The notes under the pieces are model-generated. The model saw nothing but the letters and a program-made list of their open reading frames with translations, made no database searches and was not told the DNA's origin. A program made the position numbers and the translations under genes. Below, in pieces: positions 16,217-24,936 of a stretch of 64,000 nucleotides of DNA. Source of the stretch: Microbispora sp. NBC_01189 (GTDB lineage Bacteria > Actinomycetota > Actinomycetes > Streptosporangiales > Streptosporangiaceae); assembly GCF_036010665.1 (NCBI RefSeq), contig NZ_CP108581.1, positions 5,451,501-5,515,500 on the forward strand. The letters run 5' to 3'. Numbering within the stretch: position 1 is the first letter of the stretch; each line of letters starts with the position of its first letter.

Positions 16217-17173
16217 GTGAGGCCCCTGCGTACGGCCGTCGCGGGTGTGGTGCTGGGTGTGCTCGGACTGGCCGGCTGCGGCCAGAGCGACGGCACCGCC
16301 ACGTCCGCGTCGCCCCCACCCCCCACAGCTTCGAACACCGCCGCGTCGGGCACCGCCTTCCCCGTCACCGTCCAGGCGGGCAACGGCGCGGTGACCATCG
16401 GCAAGCGGCCCGAGCACATCGTGTCGCTGTCCCCGACGGCCACCGAGATCCTGTTCGCGATCGGCGCGGGCGCCCAGGTGAGCGCGGTGGACGACCAGTC
16501 GACCTACCCGCCCGAGGCGCCGAAGACGTCGCTGTCGGGCTTCAAGCCCAACGTCGAGGCGATCGCCGCCGCCCAGCCCGACCTCGTCGTGCTCGCCAAC
16601 GACCTGGAGGGCGTGGTCGCCGGCCTGAAGAAGGTCGGCGTCCCGGTGCTGCTGGAGCCCGCCGCGACCAAGCTGGAGGACACCTACGACCAGATCAGGG
16701 ACCTCGGCGCGGCCACCGGCAACACGGACAAGGCCGAGGAGGTGGCCGGCGGCGTCAAGCAGAAGATCGACGCGCTCGCCGCGGCGGCGCCCAAGGGCAA
16801 GAGCCTGACCTACTACCACGAGCTGGACACCACGCCGTACGCAGCCACGTCGAGCACGTTCATCGGGCAGGTCTACGGCCTGTTCGGGCTGAAGAACATC
16901 GCCGACGAGGCCCCCGACGCGGCGGGCGGCTATCCGAAGCTGTCAGCGGAGTTCGTGGCCAAGGCCGACCCCGACCTGATCTTCCTCGGCGACACCAAGT
17001 GCTGCGGCCAGAACGCCGCCGCGCTGGCCAAGCGGCCGGGCTGGTCCGGCCTGGCCGCCCTGAAGCAGGGCCGCGTGGTGGAGCTCGACGACGACGTCGC
17101 CTCCCGCTGGGGGCCGCGCGTCGCCGACCTCGCGCAGGTCGTCAGCGACGCCGTCCAGAAGGCGGCGGGCTGA
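16217..17173 (+). CDS. btuF: Cobalamin ABC transporter substrate-binding lipoprotein (BtuF-like)
   Basis: A 318-residue lipoprotein with a lipobox LAGC, the lipidated Cys being residue 21, followed by a Ser/Thr/Pro linker. From about residue 50 it is a class III periplasmic binding protein (BtuF/FhuD type): RPEHIVSLSPTATEILFAIGAG, QPDLVVLAND, and a C-terminal GRVVELDDDVASRWGPRVADL. The GTG start has GGAGG. The riboswitch directly upstream and the downstream permease, ATPase and CbiZ genes indicate corrinoid capture at the cell surface and not iron. A CC pair (KCCGQN) near the C terminus is unusual. Confidence 0.9.
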   Translation: MRPLRTAVAGVVLGVLGLAGCGQSDGTATSASPPPPTASNTAASGTAFPVTVQAGNGAVTIGKRPEHIVSLSPTATEILFAIGAGAQVSAVDDQSTYPPEAPKTSLSGFKPNVEAIAAAQPDLVVLANDLEGVVAGLKKVGVPVLLEPAATKLEDTYDQIRDLGAATGNTDKAEEVAGGVKQKIDALAAAAPKGKSLTYYHELDTTPYAATSSTFIGQVYGLFGLKNIADEAPDAAGGYPKLSAEFVAKADPDLIFLGDTKCCGQNAAALAKRPGWSGLAALKQGRVVELDDDVASRWGPRVADLAQVVSDAVQKAAG

Positions 17174-17259
17174 GCCGTTGACGACGCGTACGACCCCGGC
17201 GCCGCGCACGCCTCCGGTATCGCGGTGAGAGCGGTGCGGCGGCGGGGCCGGGTGACAGG

Positions 17260-18288
17260 GTGATGGAGACGGGCCGTCCGCGCCGGGCGCTGCTCGTCGT
17301 GTCCGTCGTGCTGCTGGTCAGCCTGGTCGCCGGCCTGGCGGTCGGCGCGGCGGTCATCTCGCCCCGCGCCATCGCGCTGGCCCTGCTCGACCGGCTGCCG
17401 CTGGTGTCCCTGCACTCGGGCCTCCAGCCGAACGAGGAGGGGATCGTCTTCCAGCTCCGGGTGCCCCGGGTGCTGCTGGCCGCCGTCGTGGGCGGCCTGC
17501 TCGCCCTGGCGGGGGCGGGCTACCAGGGCGTCTTCCGCAACCCGCTGGCCGATCCGTACCTGCTCGGCGCGGCGGCCGGGGCCGGTCTCACGGTGACGCT
17601 CGTCGTGGTCTTCCTGGGCGGCGACGCGGGGGTGGCGGCCGTGCCGGTCGCCGCCTTCGCGGGGGCCGTCGGCGGGGTCGTCCTCGCGTACGCGCTGGGC
17701 CGCACGGCGGGCCGGGGCGGCGGCACCGCGACGCTCGTGCTCGCCGGGGTCGCCGTCACCTCGTTCCTCACCGCCATCCAGACCTTCGTGCAGCAGCTCA
17801 AGGTCGACGAGCTGCAGCGCATCTACTCCTGGATCCTCGGCGACGTGGGCGGCGGGTGGGAGCAGCTCCGCATGATCGCGCCGTACGCGGTGGTGTCGAC
17901 GGTGGTCATGCTGCTGCACGGGCGGCTGCTCGACGTGCTGTCGGTCGGCGACGAGGAGGCGGTCAGCCTCGGTCTGCACGCGACGCGCGTGCGGTTCGCC
18001 GTGCTGCTGGCCGCCTCGCTCGCCACCGCGTCCGCGGTGGCCGTCAGCGGGCTGATCGCCTTCGTCGGGATCGTGGTGCCGCACGTCGTACGGCGGCTCG
18101 CCGGGTGGTCCTACCGCGTCGTGCTGCCGCTGTCGTTCCTCGGCGGGGCGGCGTTCCTCGTGCTGGCCGACACCATCGCGCGTACGGTGCTCGCCCCGGC
18201 CGAGCTGCCCATCGGGGTGGTCACCGCGTTCGTCGGGGCGCCCTTCTTCGTCGCCGTCCTGCGGATGACCCGGCGGGTGGAGACGTGA
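17260..18288 (+). CDS. btuC: FecCD-family ABC transporter permease (BtuC-like)
   Basis: A 342-residue polytopic permease with 8-10 helices. Family signatures include FQLRVPRVLLAAVVGGLLALAGAGYQGVFRNPLADPYLLG and the late GLIAFVGIVVPHVVR segment that contacts the ATPase. The start is GTG (17260) or the adjacent ATG (17263). The stop overlaps the ATPase start (GTGA). It is expected to form the membrane pore of the corrinoid importer. Confidence 0.92.
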   Translation: MMETGRPRRALLVVSVVLLVSLVAGLAVGAAVISPRAIALALLDRLPLVSLHSGLQPNEEGIVFQLRVPRVLLAAVVGGLLALAGAGYQGVFRNPLADPYLLGAAAGAGLTVTLVVVFLGGDAGVAAVPVAAFAGAVGGVVLAYALGRTAGRGGGTATLVLAGVAVTSFLTAIQTFVQQLKVDELQRIYSWILGDVGGGWEQLRMIAPYAVVSTVVMLLHGRLLDVLSVGDEEAVSLGLHATRVRFAVLLAASLATASAVAVSGLIAFVGIVVPHVVRRLAGWSYRVVLPLSFLGGAAFLVLADTIARTVLAPAELPIGVVTAFVGAPFFVAVLRMTRRVET

Positions 18289-19121
18289 GCGGCGACACCG
18301 CCGGCCCCGGCGTCCCGGCGGTGGAGGCACGCGGGCTGGGCGTCACGCTGGGCGGGCGGCAGGTGCTCGCGGACGTCACCCTGTCGGCCGCGCCGGGGCA
18401 GTGGCTGGCGGTCATCGGCCCCAACGGCGCGGGCAAGTCGACGCTCCTGCGGGCCGTCGCCGGGCTGATCCCGCGCCGGGGCGAGGTGCTGGTGAACGGC
18501 GCGGCCGTGGAGGGCCTGCGCCCGCGCCGGCGGGCCCGGCTGGTCGCCTACGCCCCGCAGAGCCCGGCGCTGCCGCCCGACATGACCGTGTACGACTACG
18601 CCCTGCTCGGCCGCACGCCGTACATCCCCTATCTCGGCAGCGAGAGCGCCCGGGACCGCGAGGTGACGCGGTCGGTGCTGGAGCGGCTCGACCTGGACGG
18701 CTTCGCGGCCCGGCCGCTCGGGCACCTGTCGGGCGGCGAGCGGCAGCGGGTCGTGCTCGCCCGCGCGCTGGTGCAGCAGGCGCCGGTGCTGCTGCTGGAC
18801 GAGCCGACCACCGCCCTCGACCTGGGGCACCAGCAGCAGGTGCTCGAACTGGTCGACCGGCTGCGCCTGGCCGACCGCCTGACCGTCGTGACCACGCTGC
18901 ACGACCTCAGCCTCGCGGGGCAGTACGCCGACGCGCTGGTGCTGCTCGCGGAGGGCCGCGCGGTCGCGGCGGGCCCGCCCGGGCGGGTGCTGGCCGAGCA
19001 GCTGCTGACCGAGCACTTCGGCGCCCGCGTCCGGGTGGAGCCCGGCGCCGACGGGCGGCCGCTCGTCCACCTGGTGCGCCCGCCGGTGCCCTCCCCGGTC
19101 TCCGCCGTGGAGGAGGGATGA
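18285..19121 (+). CDS. btuD: ABC transporter ATP-binding protein (BtuD-like)
   Basis: A 278-residue ATPase with Walker A GPNGAGKST (about residues 45-53), a Q-loop in YAPQSP, the signature LSGGERQRVVLARAL, Walker B VLLLDEPTTALD and the switch histidine in TTLHDLSLAG. It is a FecE/BtuD-class ATPase. Its start overlaps the permease stop by 4 bp (GTGA), and its stop overlaps the cbiZ start (ATGA), giving tight coupling across the operon. Confidence 0.93.
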   Translation: MSGDTAGPGVPAVEARGLGVTLGGRQVLADVTLSAAPGQWLAVIGPNGAGKSTLLRAVAGLIPRRGEVLVNGAAVEGLRPRRRARLVAYAPQSPALPPDMTVYDYALLGRTPYIPYLGSESARDREVTRSVLERLDLDGFAARPLGHLSGGERQRVVLARALVQQAPVLLLDEPTTALDLGHQQQVLELVDRLRLADRLTVVTTLHDLSLAGQYADALVLLAEGRAVAAGPPGRVLAEQLLTEHFGARVRVEPGADGRPLVHLVRPPVPSPVSAVEEG

Positions 19122-19888
19122 CCGGCCTGCCGCGCCCGTCGCTGACGCACCGTGCCGAGGACGGCGCGCGCCTCGGCACGCTGCTGTGGCGGTTCGGGCC
19201 GGGCTGGCGGATGATCTCCTCGGCGATGCTGGGCGGCGGGATCGGCCCCCGGGAGTGGGTGCTGAACGCGCAGGTCGCGAGCGGCTACGCGCGGATGGAC
19301 CCGGTGGAGCACATGGCCTCGCTCGGCCCCGAGGGTCCCGGCGTCGGCATGATGACGGCGGCGCCGGTCGAGCGGTTCCGCGTGGCCTCCGACGGGGGAG
19401 CGGAGGCCGTCGCCACGGTCGGCCTGGGCGTGCCCACCTGGGCGGCGGCACCCGAGGGCGCGCCCGATCACGGCCTGCCCACGGTCCCGGAGCCCGATCG
19501 GCCCGCACGGGAGGCGGCGGCAGGCCGGGACGCTCCGGAGCGCGGGCCGGAGGCCGCGCGGGAGGCCCTCGGCGCGGGCGGCGCGGGGGCGTGCGTGCCG
19601 CGCCCGGGGACGGTCAACATCCTGGTGGCGGTGCCCGTGGCGTTCTGCGACGCGGCGCTGGTCAACGCCGTCATGACGGTCACCGAGGCCAAGACCCAGG
19701 CGCTGCTGGAGGCGGGCTTCCCCTGCACCGGAACCGCGTCGGACGCGGTCTGCGTGGCCGTACGGCGGGAGGGCCCGGCGGAGCCGTTCGGCGGCCCGCG
19801 CTCCGTCTGGGGCGCGCGGATCGCCCGGGCGGTCCACCGGGCCGTCCTCGACGGCGCGCGCGACTGGGGGGAACGCGCTACGGCCTGA
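19118..19888 (+). CDS. cbiZ: Adenosylcobinamide amidohydrolase CbiZ-like
   Basis: A 256-residue protein of the CbiZ family. CbiZ removes the aminopropanol arm of adenosylcobinamide or pseudocobalamin to give adenosylcobyric acid, so salvaged corrinoids can be rebuilt. Motifs include SSAMLGGGIGPREWVLNAQV, MTAAPVERF and the C-terminal VTVTEAKTQALLEAGFPCTGTASDAV, interrupted by variation. An Ala/Arg/Glu/Pro-rich insertion of roughly 45 residues (about 110-155) interrupts the domain. A strong GGAGGG precedes the ATG, which overlaps the ATPase stop. Position in a riboswitch-controlled import operon supports corrinoid remodelling. Confidence 0.87.
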   Translation: MTGLPRPSLTHRAEDGARLGTLLWRFGPGWRMISSAMLGGGIGPREWVLNAQVASGYARMDPVEHMASLGPEGPGVGMMTAAPVERFRVASDGGAEAVATVGLGVPTWAAAPEGAPDHGLPTVPEPDRPAREAAAGRDAPERGPEAAREALGAGGAGACVPRPGTVNILVAVPVAFCDAALVNAVMTVTEAKTQALLEAGFPCTGTASDAVCVAVRREGPAEPFGGPRSVWGARIARAVHRAVLDGARDWGERATA

Positions 19889-19927
19889 AGGCCGCCGTCA
19901 CTCGAAGGTCGCCGTCACTTGATTCCG

Positions 19928-21871
19928 TCACTTGAAGCTCACAGTGTTCACCATGTGGTCCATCAGGCCGCGGTCGCACTTGCCGGACGGGCAGAAGAAC
20001 GTGATCAGGACCGTGGTGCCGGTGTCACCCTGCCGTACGAGGTAGGCGTAGAAGTCGAGACGGCCGCCCTGCTGAGGGTCGCTCAGCACGCCCTCGATGA
20101 GGAACGCCGGCTTGGCCCCGACGGTCGTGGGGGACGGGACGCCGGTGTAGGCGGCCGTGCCGGGGAAGGCCGTCTGCAGGCTGTCCTGGAGCTCCATCGG
20201 CGAGTCGGAGGTGCTCAGGGTATTGCTGACCTGCGCGAAAACGCCTCTCGCGCGGTCCGGCTGGCCGTTGATGATCGGGTCCACCTTCGACCAGTCGGTG
20301 TTGCCCGGCACCGCGAACAACGCGTCGAACTCGTCGACGGCGGGGGAGGCGATCATCCACTGGTCGGCGTTGGTCCTGGCCTCGCCCCAGGTCGATGGGT
20401 AGGCCATGGTGAACGGCGCGGCGGTGCTGCCCGGGTAGGTGTTCCACGTCGCGGCGGTGTCCCCGCCCCGGGTGAGCAGCAGGGTGGCGGCGACGGCGAT
20501 GGCCGTCAGGACCGCCAGGCCGCCGATCAGCGGTCCGAGCGGGATCCTGCGCCGGGCCGCCGGCGCCGTCCCTGCCGCGACCGTGGCCTGCGTGCGGGAC
20601 GACCCCGGCGGATACGAGCCCTGATGCGCGCCCTGATGCGCGCCCTGATGTGGGCCCTGATGCGAGCCCGCGGAGTATGAGCCCGGAGGATACGACCCCT
20701 GATGCGAACCGGGGTGAGATCCAGGGTGAGATCCCGCGTGTGATCCGGCCGGGCCGCCGGAGTACGAGCCCGGGTGCGTGCCGGGATACGAGCCGTGCTG
20801 GGCGCCGGGGTACGAGGCCTGCTGCCCGGCGGATGGCCGGGAGACCGGCGGCACCGACGACTGCGGCACCGGCGACGGCGGGACTGACGACGGCGGGACG
20901 GAGGACGACGCCGGGGGATAGGACCCTGCCGGATGGGGCTGGGCGGGATGGGGCTGGGCCGGATGGGACCCGCCGGGATAGGAGACCGGCGGGTAGGAGG
21001 AGCCCGCTTCGGCCGGGCCGACCGCCCCGCCGCTGATCGCGTCACGCAGGGCCGACACGAACGCCAGGCAGGTCGCGTACCGGTCCTCGGGCGCCTTGGC
21101 GAGCGCCCGCGTCAGCACGGCGTTCACGGCGTGCGGCAGGTCCGGCCGGTACGGCGTGAGCGGCGGCGGATCATGCGAGACGTGGGCGTAGAGCAGGGCG
21201 AGCTCGGTGTCCCGCTGGAACGGCGGCTGCCCGGCGAGCGCCTCGTAGACGACGCAGGCGAAGGCGTACAGGTCGCTGCGCCCGTCGACCTGCAGGCCGC
21301 GGATCTGCTCGGGAGCGACGTAGCGCGGGGTGCCCATGAAGTGGCCGTGGCTGGTCAGCCCGGCCTCGGCCGACGAGCTCTTGGTCAGCCCGAAGTCGGT
21401 GAGGTAGACGTGCTCGGACCGGGTGACCAGGATGTTGGCCGGCTTCACGTCCCGGTGCACCAGGCCGTGGGAGTGCGCGGCGTCCAGCGCGGAGGCGATC
21501 TGCGCGAACAGCGGATTGGCCCGCCCGACCGGCAGCGGCCCCTCCGACTGCACCAGCTTGCGCATGTCGCTGCCCTCGACGTACCGCATCGCGATGAACA
21601 GCAGCTCGTCGCGCTCGCCGGCCTCGTACACGGGGATGATGTTGGGGTGGTCGATGCTCGCCACCAGCCGCGACTCCCGTACGAACCGGTCGCGGAAGCG
21701 GTCGTCCTGCGCGAGCTGCGGCGCGAGCACCTTCAGCGCCACGGCCCGCCCGAGCCGCTGGTCGCGCGCCCGGTAGACCGTGGCCATCCCCCCGCGCCCG
21801 ACGATCGCCTCGATCGTGTAGTCGCCGAGTCGCCGCCCGATGAGCGGAGGCATCACCGGCCCCTCCGTCAT
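19928..21871 (-). CDS. Membrane-anchored Ser/Thr protein kinase (PknD/PknB type)
   Basis: A 647-residue kinase. The catalytic domain covers about residues 15-275: VGRGGMATVYRA (glycine loop), VALKVL (lysine), VHRDVKPANIL (catalytic loop), TDFGLTKSSS and the GTPRYVAPEQ activation segment end. A long Pro/Ser/Gly/His/Gln linker with HQGAHQGAHQG repeats follows. A single transmembrane helix (PLIGGLAVLTAIAVAATLLL) and an extracellular sensor of about 180 residues (WNTYPGSTAAPFTMAYPSTW to the end) complete it. No PASTA repeats are present, so the ligand differs from PknB. It lies 28 bp downstream of the dead-protease gene, probably in one operon. The ATG has GGGGGAA. Confidence 0.93.
   Translation of the reverse strand: MTEGPVMPPLIGRRLGDYTIEAIVGRGGMATVYRARDQRLGRAVALKVLAPQLAQDDRFRDRFVRESRLVASIDHPNIIPVYEAGERDELLFIAMRYVEGSDMRKLVQSEGPLPVGRANPLFAQIASALDAAHSHGLVHRDVKPANILVTRSEHVYLTDFGLTKSSSAEAGLTSHGHFMGTPRYVAPEQIRGLQVDGRSDLYAFACVVYEALAGQPPFQRDTELALLYAHVSHDPPPLTPYRPDLPHAVNAVLTRALAKAPEDRYATCLAFVSALRDAISGGAVGPAEAGSSYPPVSYPGGSHPAQPHPAQPHPAGSYPPASSSVPPSSVPPSPVPQSSVPPVSRPSAGQQASYPGAQHGSYPGTHPGSYSGGPAGSHAGSHPGSHPGSHQGSYPPGSYSAGSHQGPHQGAHQGAHQGSYPPGSSRTQATVAAGTAPAARRRIPLGPLIGGLAVLTAIAVAATLLLTRGGDTAATWNTYPGSTAAPFTMAYPSTWGEARTNADQWMIASPAVDEFDALFAVPGNTDWSKVDPIINGQPDRARGVFAQVSNTLSTSDSPMELQDSLQTAFPGTAAYTGVPSPTTVGAKPAFLIEGVLSDPQQGGRLDFYAYLVRQGDTGTTVLITFFCPSGKCDRGLMDHMVNTVSFK
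20619..20668. repeat. 12-bp tandem repeat in the kinase linker
   Basis: About four CCTGATGCGCGC-like units encode the HQGAHQGAHQGPHQG stretch of the kinase juxtamembrane linker. The near-identity of the copies suggests recent slippage and likely length variation between strains. Confidence 0.65.
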
Positions 21872-21899
21872 GCGGATTCCCCCCTGAACGTTCTTCGGA

Positions 21900-23555
21900 T
21901 CACTGATCGACCGGGTTCCCGCAGAAGCCGCAGAAACGATGTCCCTGGCCCAGTCGCATGCCGCACTGCGTGCAGAACTTCAGCTGCGCCTGCCCCCGCG
22001 GCGGCGAGAGGTCCGGCGGGTACGACCGCCCCTGCGGCGGCGACGGGTCCGGGGGGTGGGAGTGCCCACCGGGCGGGGACGGGTCCACCGGCGGCTGGGC
22101 GGGTGGTCCGCTCGTGGGCGGCGGCTGCATCACCTCGGGCGACCGGGCGGCCTCGGCTCCGAAGACCCGGGTGACCGCGTACGGCGGCCAGGAGGGCCCG
22201 GCGTCCCCGGTCCCGCCCGCCGGCCCGTCACCGTGCTGGGCACCGGGCTGGACGCCAGGGTGGCTGACGGGATAGGCGTCCTGGTAGGCCTCGTGGTGGG
22301 CGCTGTTGGCGTGGGCGAGGTCCTGGGGCTCGGGAGCGGCGCGGCCCGCGGCGTTCCTGCGGCGCAGCAGCACGACGCCCGCGACGAGCAGGACCAGGAC
22401 CACGACGCCGCCCGCGGCCCAGACCAGCGGCGACACCGGCGACTCGCGCTGCTCCGCCGGCACCGGCCCGGCCGGCCGCTTGGCGCCCGAGTCCTCCGCC
22501 GTGCCCGCCTTGGCCTTCGCGACCCGCAGGTGGTCGGCCGCGACGGCGTGGTCGGGCCGGAGCTTGAGCACCTGCTCCAGCACCGGCGCCGCGTTCGAGT
22601 AGAGCTTGTTGTGGTAGGAGGCGAGCGCGTTCTCGAAGACCACGTCGACCGGGCCGCGGCGGGGAGTGATCCCGACACCGACGAGCGCGGTGCGGATCTC
22701 GTCGGCGGGCGTGATGGTCAGCGGGACGTCGCCGCCTCCGGCGAGCAGCCCCACGACCTCGCTCCTGCCGTCGTCGATGAGGGCCGCGCCGGGCGCGCCC
22801 TCGGCGAGGAGCCCGGCGAGCTTGTCACGCTCGTCGTCCTTGAAGGTCCGGCTGCCCGGCGGGTCGAGGTGGGCGGTGTCGAGCTTGGGCGGCAGCTTGG
22901 CCGACGGCCTGCCGGTCAGCGTCATCACGTCGAGCGACGCGATGGTGCCGGCGATCGCGGTGCCCAGCGGCGACGTGGGCAGGGACTGCTTCTCGCCGCC
23001 CTTGGTGACCTTGAGCACGGCCGGGGCGGCCGGGGAGGCGCCGGTCGTCAGGATCTGCGCGGGCAGTCCTCCGGTCGGCGGGTCGAGGTAGGGGTAGACG
23101 GTGACGTTGGTGGTGACCGTCGCGATGCAGGTCGAGTCGCTCTTCTGCGGGGGATAGCACCCCTGGAGCCGCCGGTCGAGGTCGGGGTCGTCGAGCGAGT
23201 GCCGCTTGAAGTCCGCCGGCACCTTCACCTTGAAGTATTCGGCGAACACCCGGTTGGCGGCGTAGACCCGGGGGTCCTGGGCGGACTGCACGACCTGGGT
23301 GGCCGTCACGATCACCCCGTCGGGGGTGACGGTGAAGCCGCTCCCTCCGTCGAGGTCCACGTCGTACTTCCGGGCGATCTGCTTGATCACGCCGCGGTCG
23401 TCCAGCAGCGTGATGGACACGGTTGAGGACGACTCGACGCGTACGGCACCCGGGGTGACGCGGTCGGTGGAGCCGCTCGGGTGTGGGTGGAGCATGGGTG
23501 CCGCGAGCACGGCGAACGCGCCCAGCCCCGCGACAAGGGAGTGCAGGCGGGGCAT
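21900..23555 (-). CDS. Secreted/membrane trypsin-like pseudoprotease with zinc-ribbon tail
   Basis: A 551-residue protein: signal peptide (1-27); a chymotrypsin-like domain (about 40-300); a short TPR-like segment (ALASYHNKLYSNAAPVLEQV); a transmembrane helix near 395-415; a Pro-rich cytoplasmic region; and a C-terminal double-CxxC zinc ribbon (FCTQCGMRLGQGHRFCGFCG). In the protease domain the usual catalytic TAAH region reads VTATQVV and the usual GNSGGPL region reads EGAPGAALIDD. The expected His and Ser are therefore missing, so it is probably an inactive sensor or scaffold. ATG at 23555 has GAGGAGA. It precedes the Ser/Thr kinase gene by 28 bp, suggesting a shared signalling function. Confidence 0.8.
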   Translation of the reverse strand: MPRLHSLVAGLGAFAVLAAPMLHPHPSGSTDRVTPGAVRVESSSTVSITLLDDRGVIKQIARKYDVDLDGGSGFTVTPDGVIVTATQVVQSAQDPRVYAANRVFAEYFKVKVPADFKRHSLDDPDLDRRLQGCYPPQKSDSTCIATVTTNVTVYPYLDPPTGGLPAQILTTGASPAAPAVLKVTKGGEKQSLPTSPLGTAIAGTIASLDVMTLTGRPSAKLPPKLDTAHLDPPGSRTFKDDERDKLAGLLAEGAPGAALIDDGRSEVVGLLAGGGDVPLTITPADEIRTALVGVGITPRRGPVDVVFENALASYHNKLYSNAAPVLEQVLKLRPDHAVAADHLRVAKAKAGTAEDSGAKRPAGPVPAEQRESPVSPLVWAAGGVVVLVLLVAGVVLLRRRNAAGRAAPEPQDLAHANSAHHEAYQDAYPVSHPGVQPGAQHGDGPAGGTGDAGPSWPPYAVTRVFGAEAARSPEVMQPPPTSGPPAQPPVDPSPPGGHSHPPDPSPPQGRSYPPDLSPPRGQAQLKFCTQCGMRLGQGHRFCGFCGNPVDQ

Positions 23556-23751
23556 TCTGCGTCTCCTCGGCCTTCTCGGATCGGTTTTAAGCGTCTCAGT
23601 GCGGACGGTGCCCGACAAGGTGAGCACCGTGACCGACATCCACTTGATACAGGCCAATGATCAGGCGGTCACTTGACAACCGCTTGCAGGGCGATTGCGG
23701 GGCAGATTCGACTGCTGCGCGTTATTCCGGATAAGAGTTACGCTGCGCGTC

Positions 23752-24936
23752 ATGCGCGCTTCCCCCCTCCGCTCGGTCCCCCGTGTCGACCTGCTGATCG
23801 GCGTGGCCATCATGGCGCTGGGGACCCTTGAGGCGTTCACGGTCGCCGAGGAGTACGGCGCGGCCGAGAGCCCCGAGCTGTGGTGGGTCGGGCAGGCGGT
23901 GGTCACCGGTGTGCTCGTCTGGTACCGCCGCAGGTCGCCGGTGACGGTCTTCATCCTGATGATCCTCGCGCAGTACGTGTGGCACCGGCAGGGCTACGAG
24001 ATGTGCCCGGTCTGGCAGCTCGCCGCGCTGCTCATCGTCTTCCACACGATCGGCGCCCATCTGCCGGTGAAGCACGGCGGCCCCTGGGGGCTGGCGGGCA
24101 TCCTGATCTTCGACTCGGGGGCCGTCGACCATCGGTTCCTGCCGTTCGAGGAGGTCATCTTCCTCACCGTGATGTTCGGCTCGGCGTACGCCACGGGCCT
24201 GGCCCTGCGCGGCTATCTCCTCCGCGCGCACCGGATGGCCGACCGGGCGGCGCGGCTGGAGACGGAACGGGAGCGCCGGGCCGCCGAGGCCGTCGCCGCC
24301 GAACGGAACCGCATAGCGAGGGAACTGCACGACGTGGTGGCCCACAGCGTGAGCATGATGGTCATGCAGGCCGGGGCGCTGCGGCGCAGGATGGCCGTGG
24401 CGCGGGAGGACGGCCCCGGCCCCGAGGCGACGATCCTCCGCGGCATCGAGCAGGCGGGCCGCGACGCGGTGGAGGAGCTGCGGATCATGCTCGGCGCGCT
24501 GCGGATGCCGCAGGACGAGGCGCTGCCCCAGCCGGGGCTCGACCTGGTGCCCAACCTCATCTCGACCGTCGGGTCCTCCGGCCTGCGCGTCACGCTGGAG
24601 ACCGAGGGCGACCCCGTACGGCTCGCGCCCGGTCTCGACCTGTCGGCGTACCGCATCGTCCAGGAGGCCCTCACCAACGCGGTCAAGTACGCCGGGGAGG
24701 CCGATGCCCGCATCGTCGTCGCCTACCTTCCCGACCGGCTGGAGCTGGAGATCGCCGACAGCGGCGGGCGGGCCGCGGCGGCGCTGTCCACGGGCAACGG
24801 GCTCATCGGCATGCGGGAGCGGGCCGAGCTGTTCGGCGGCCGCCTGGAGGCGGGGCCGCGGCCGGAGGGCGGCTTCCGCGTCCACGCGACGCTGCCGATC
24901 GCGCAGGCGGCGCCGATGAGCGAGGCGGCGAGTTGA
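23752..24936 (+). CDS. Sensor histidine kinase (DesK/NarX class)
   Basis: A 394-residue kinase. Four hydrophobic helices occupy about residues 10-140. A coiled-coil linker rich in Arg/Glu/Ala leads to the HisKA_3 motif RELHDVVAHSVSMMV, with the phosphoacceptor His about residue 199. A GHKL domain follows, with the N-box IVQEALTNAVKYAG and GNGLIGMRERAELFGG. The ATG follows TACGCT (23739-23744) by 7 nt with no ribosome site, suggesting a leaderless start. The stop overlaps the response-regulator start (TTGA). Confidence 0.92.
   Translation: MRASPLRSVPRVDLLIGVAIMALGTLEAFTVAEEYGAAESPELWWVGQAVVTGVLVWYRRRSPVTVFILMILAQYVWHRQGYEMCPVWQLAALLIVFHTIGAHLPVKHGGPWGLAGILIFDSGAVDHRFLPFEEVIFLTVMFGSAYATGLALRGYLLRAHRMADRAARLETERERRAAEAVAAERNRIARELHDVVAHSVSMMVMQAGALRRRMAVAREDGPGPEATILRGIEQAGRDAVEELRIMLGALRMPQDEALPQPGLDLVPNLISTVGSSGLRVTLETEGDPVRLAPGLDLSAYRIVQEALTNAVKYAGEADARIVVAYLPDRLELEIADSGGRAAAALSTGNGLIGMRERAELFGGRLEAGPRPEGGFRVHATLPIAQAAPMSEAAS

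Noticed and set aside
20933..22174. Plus-strand frames opposite the kinase and pseudoprotease genes
   Set aside because: They mirror third-position GC of the real minus-strand genes and contain no recognisable domain.
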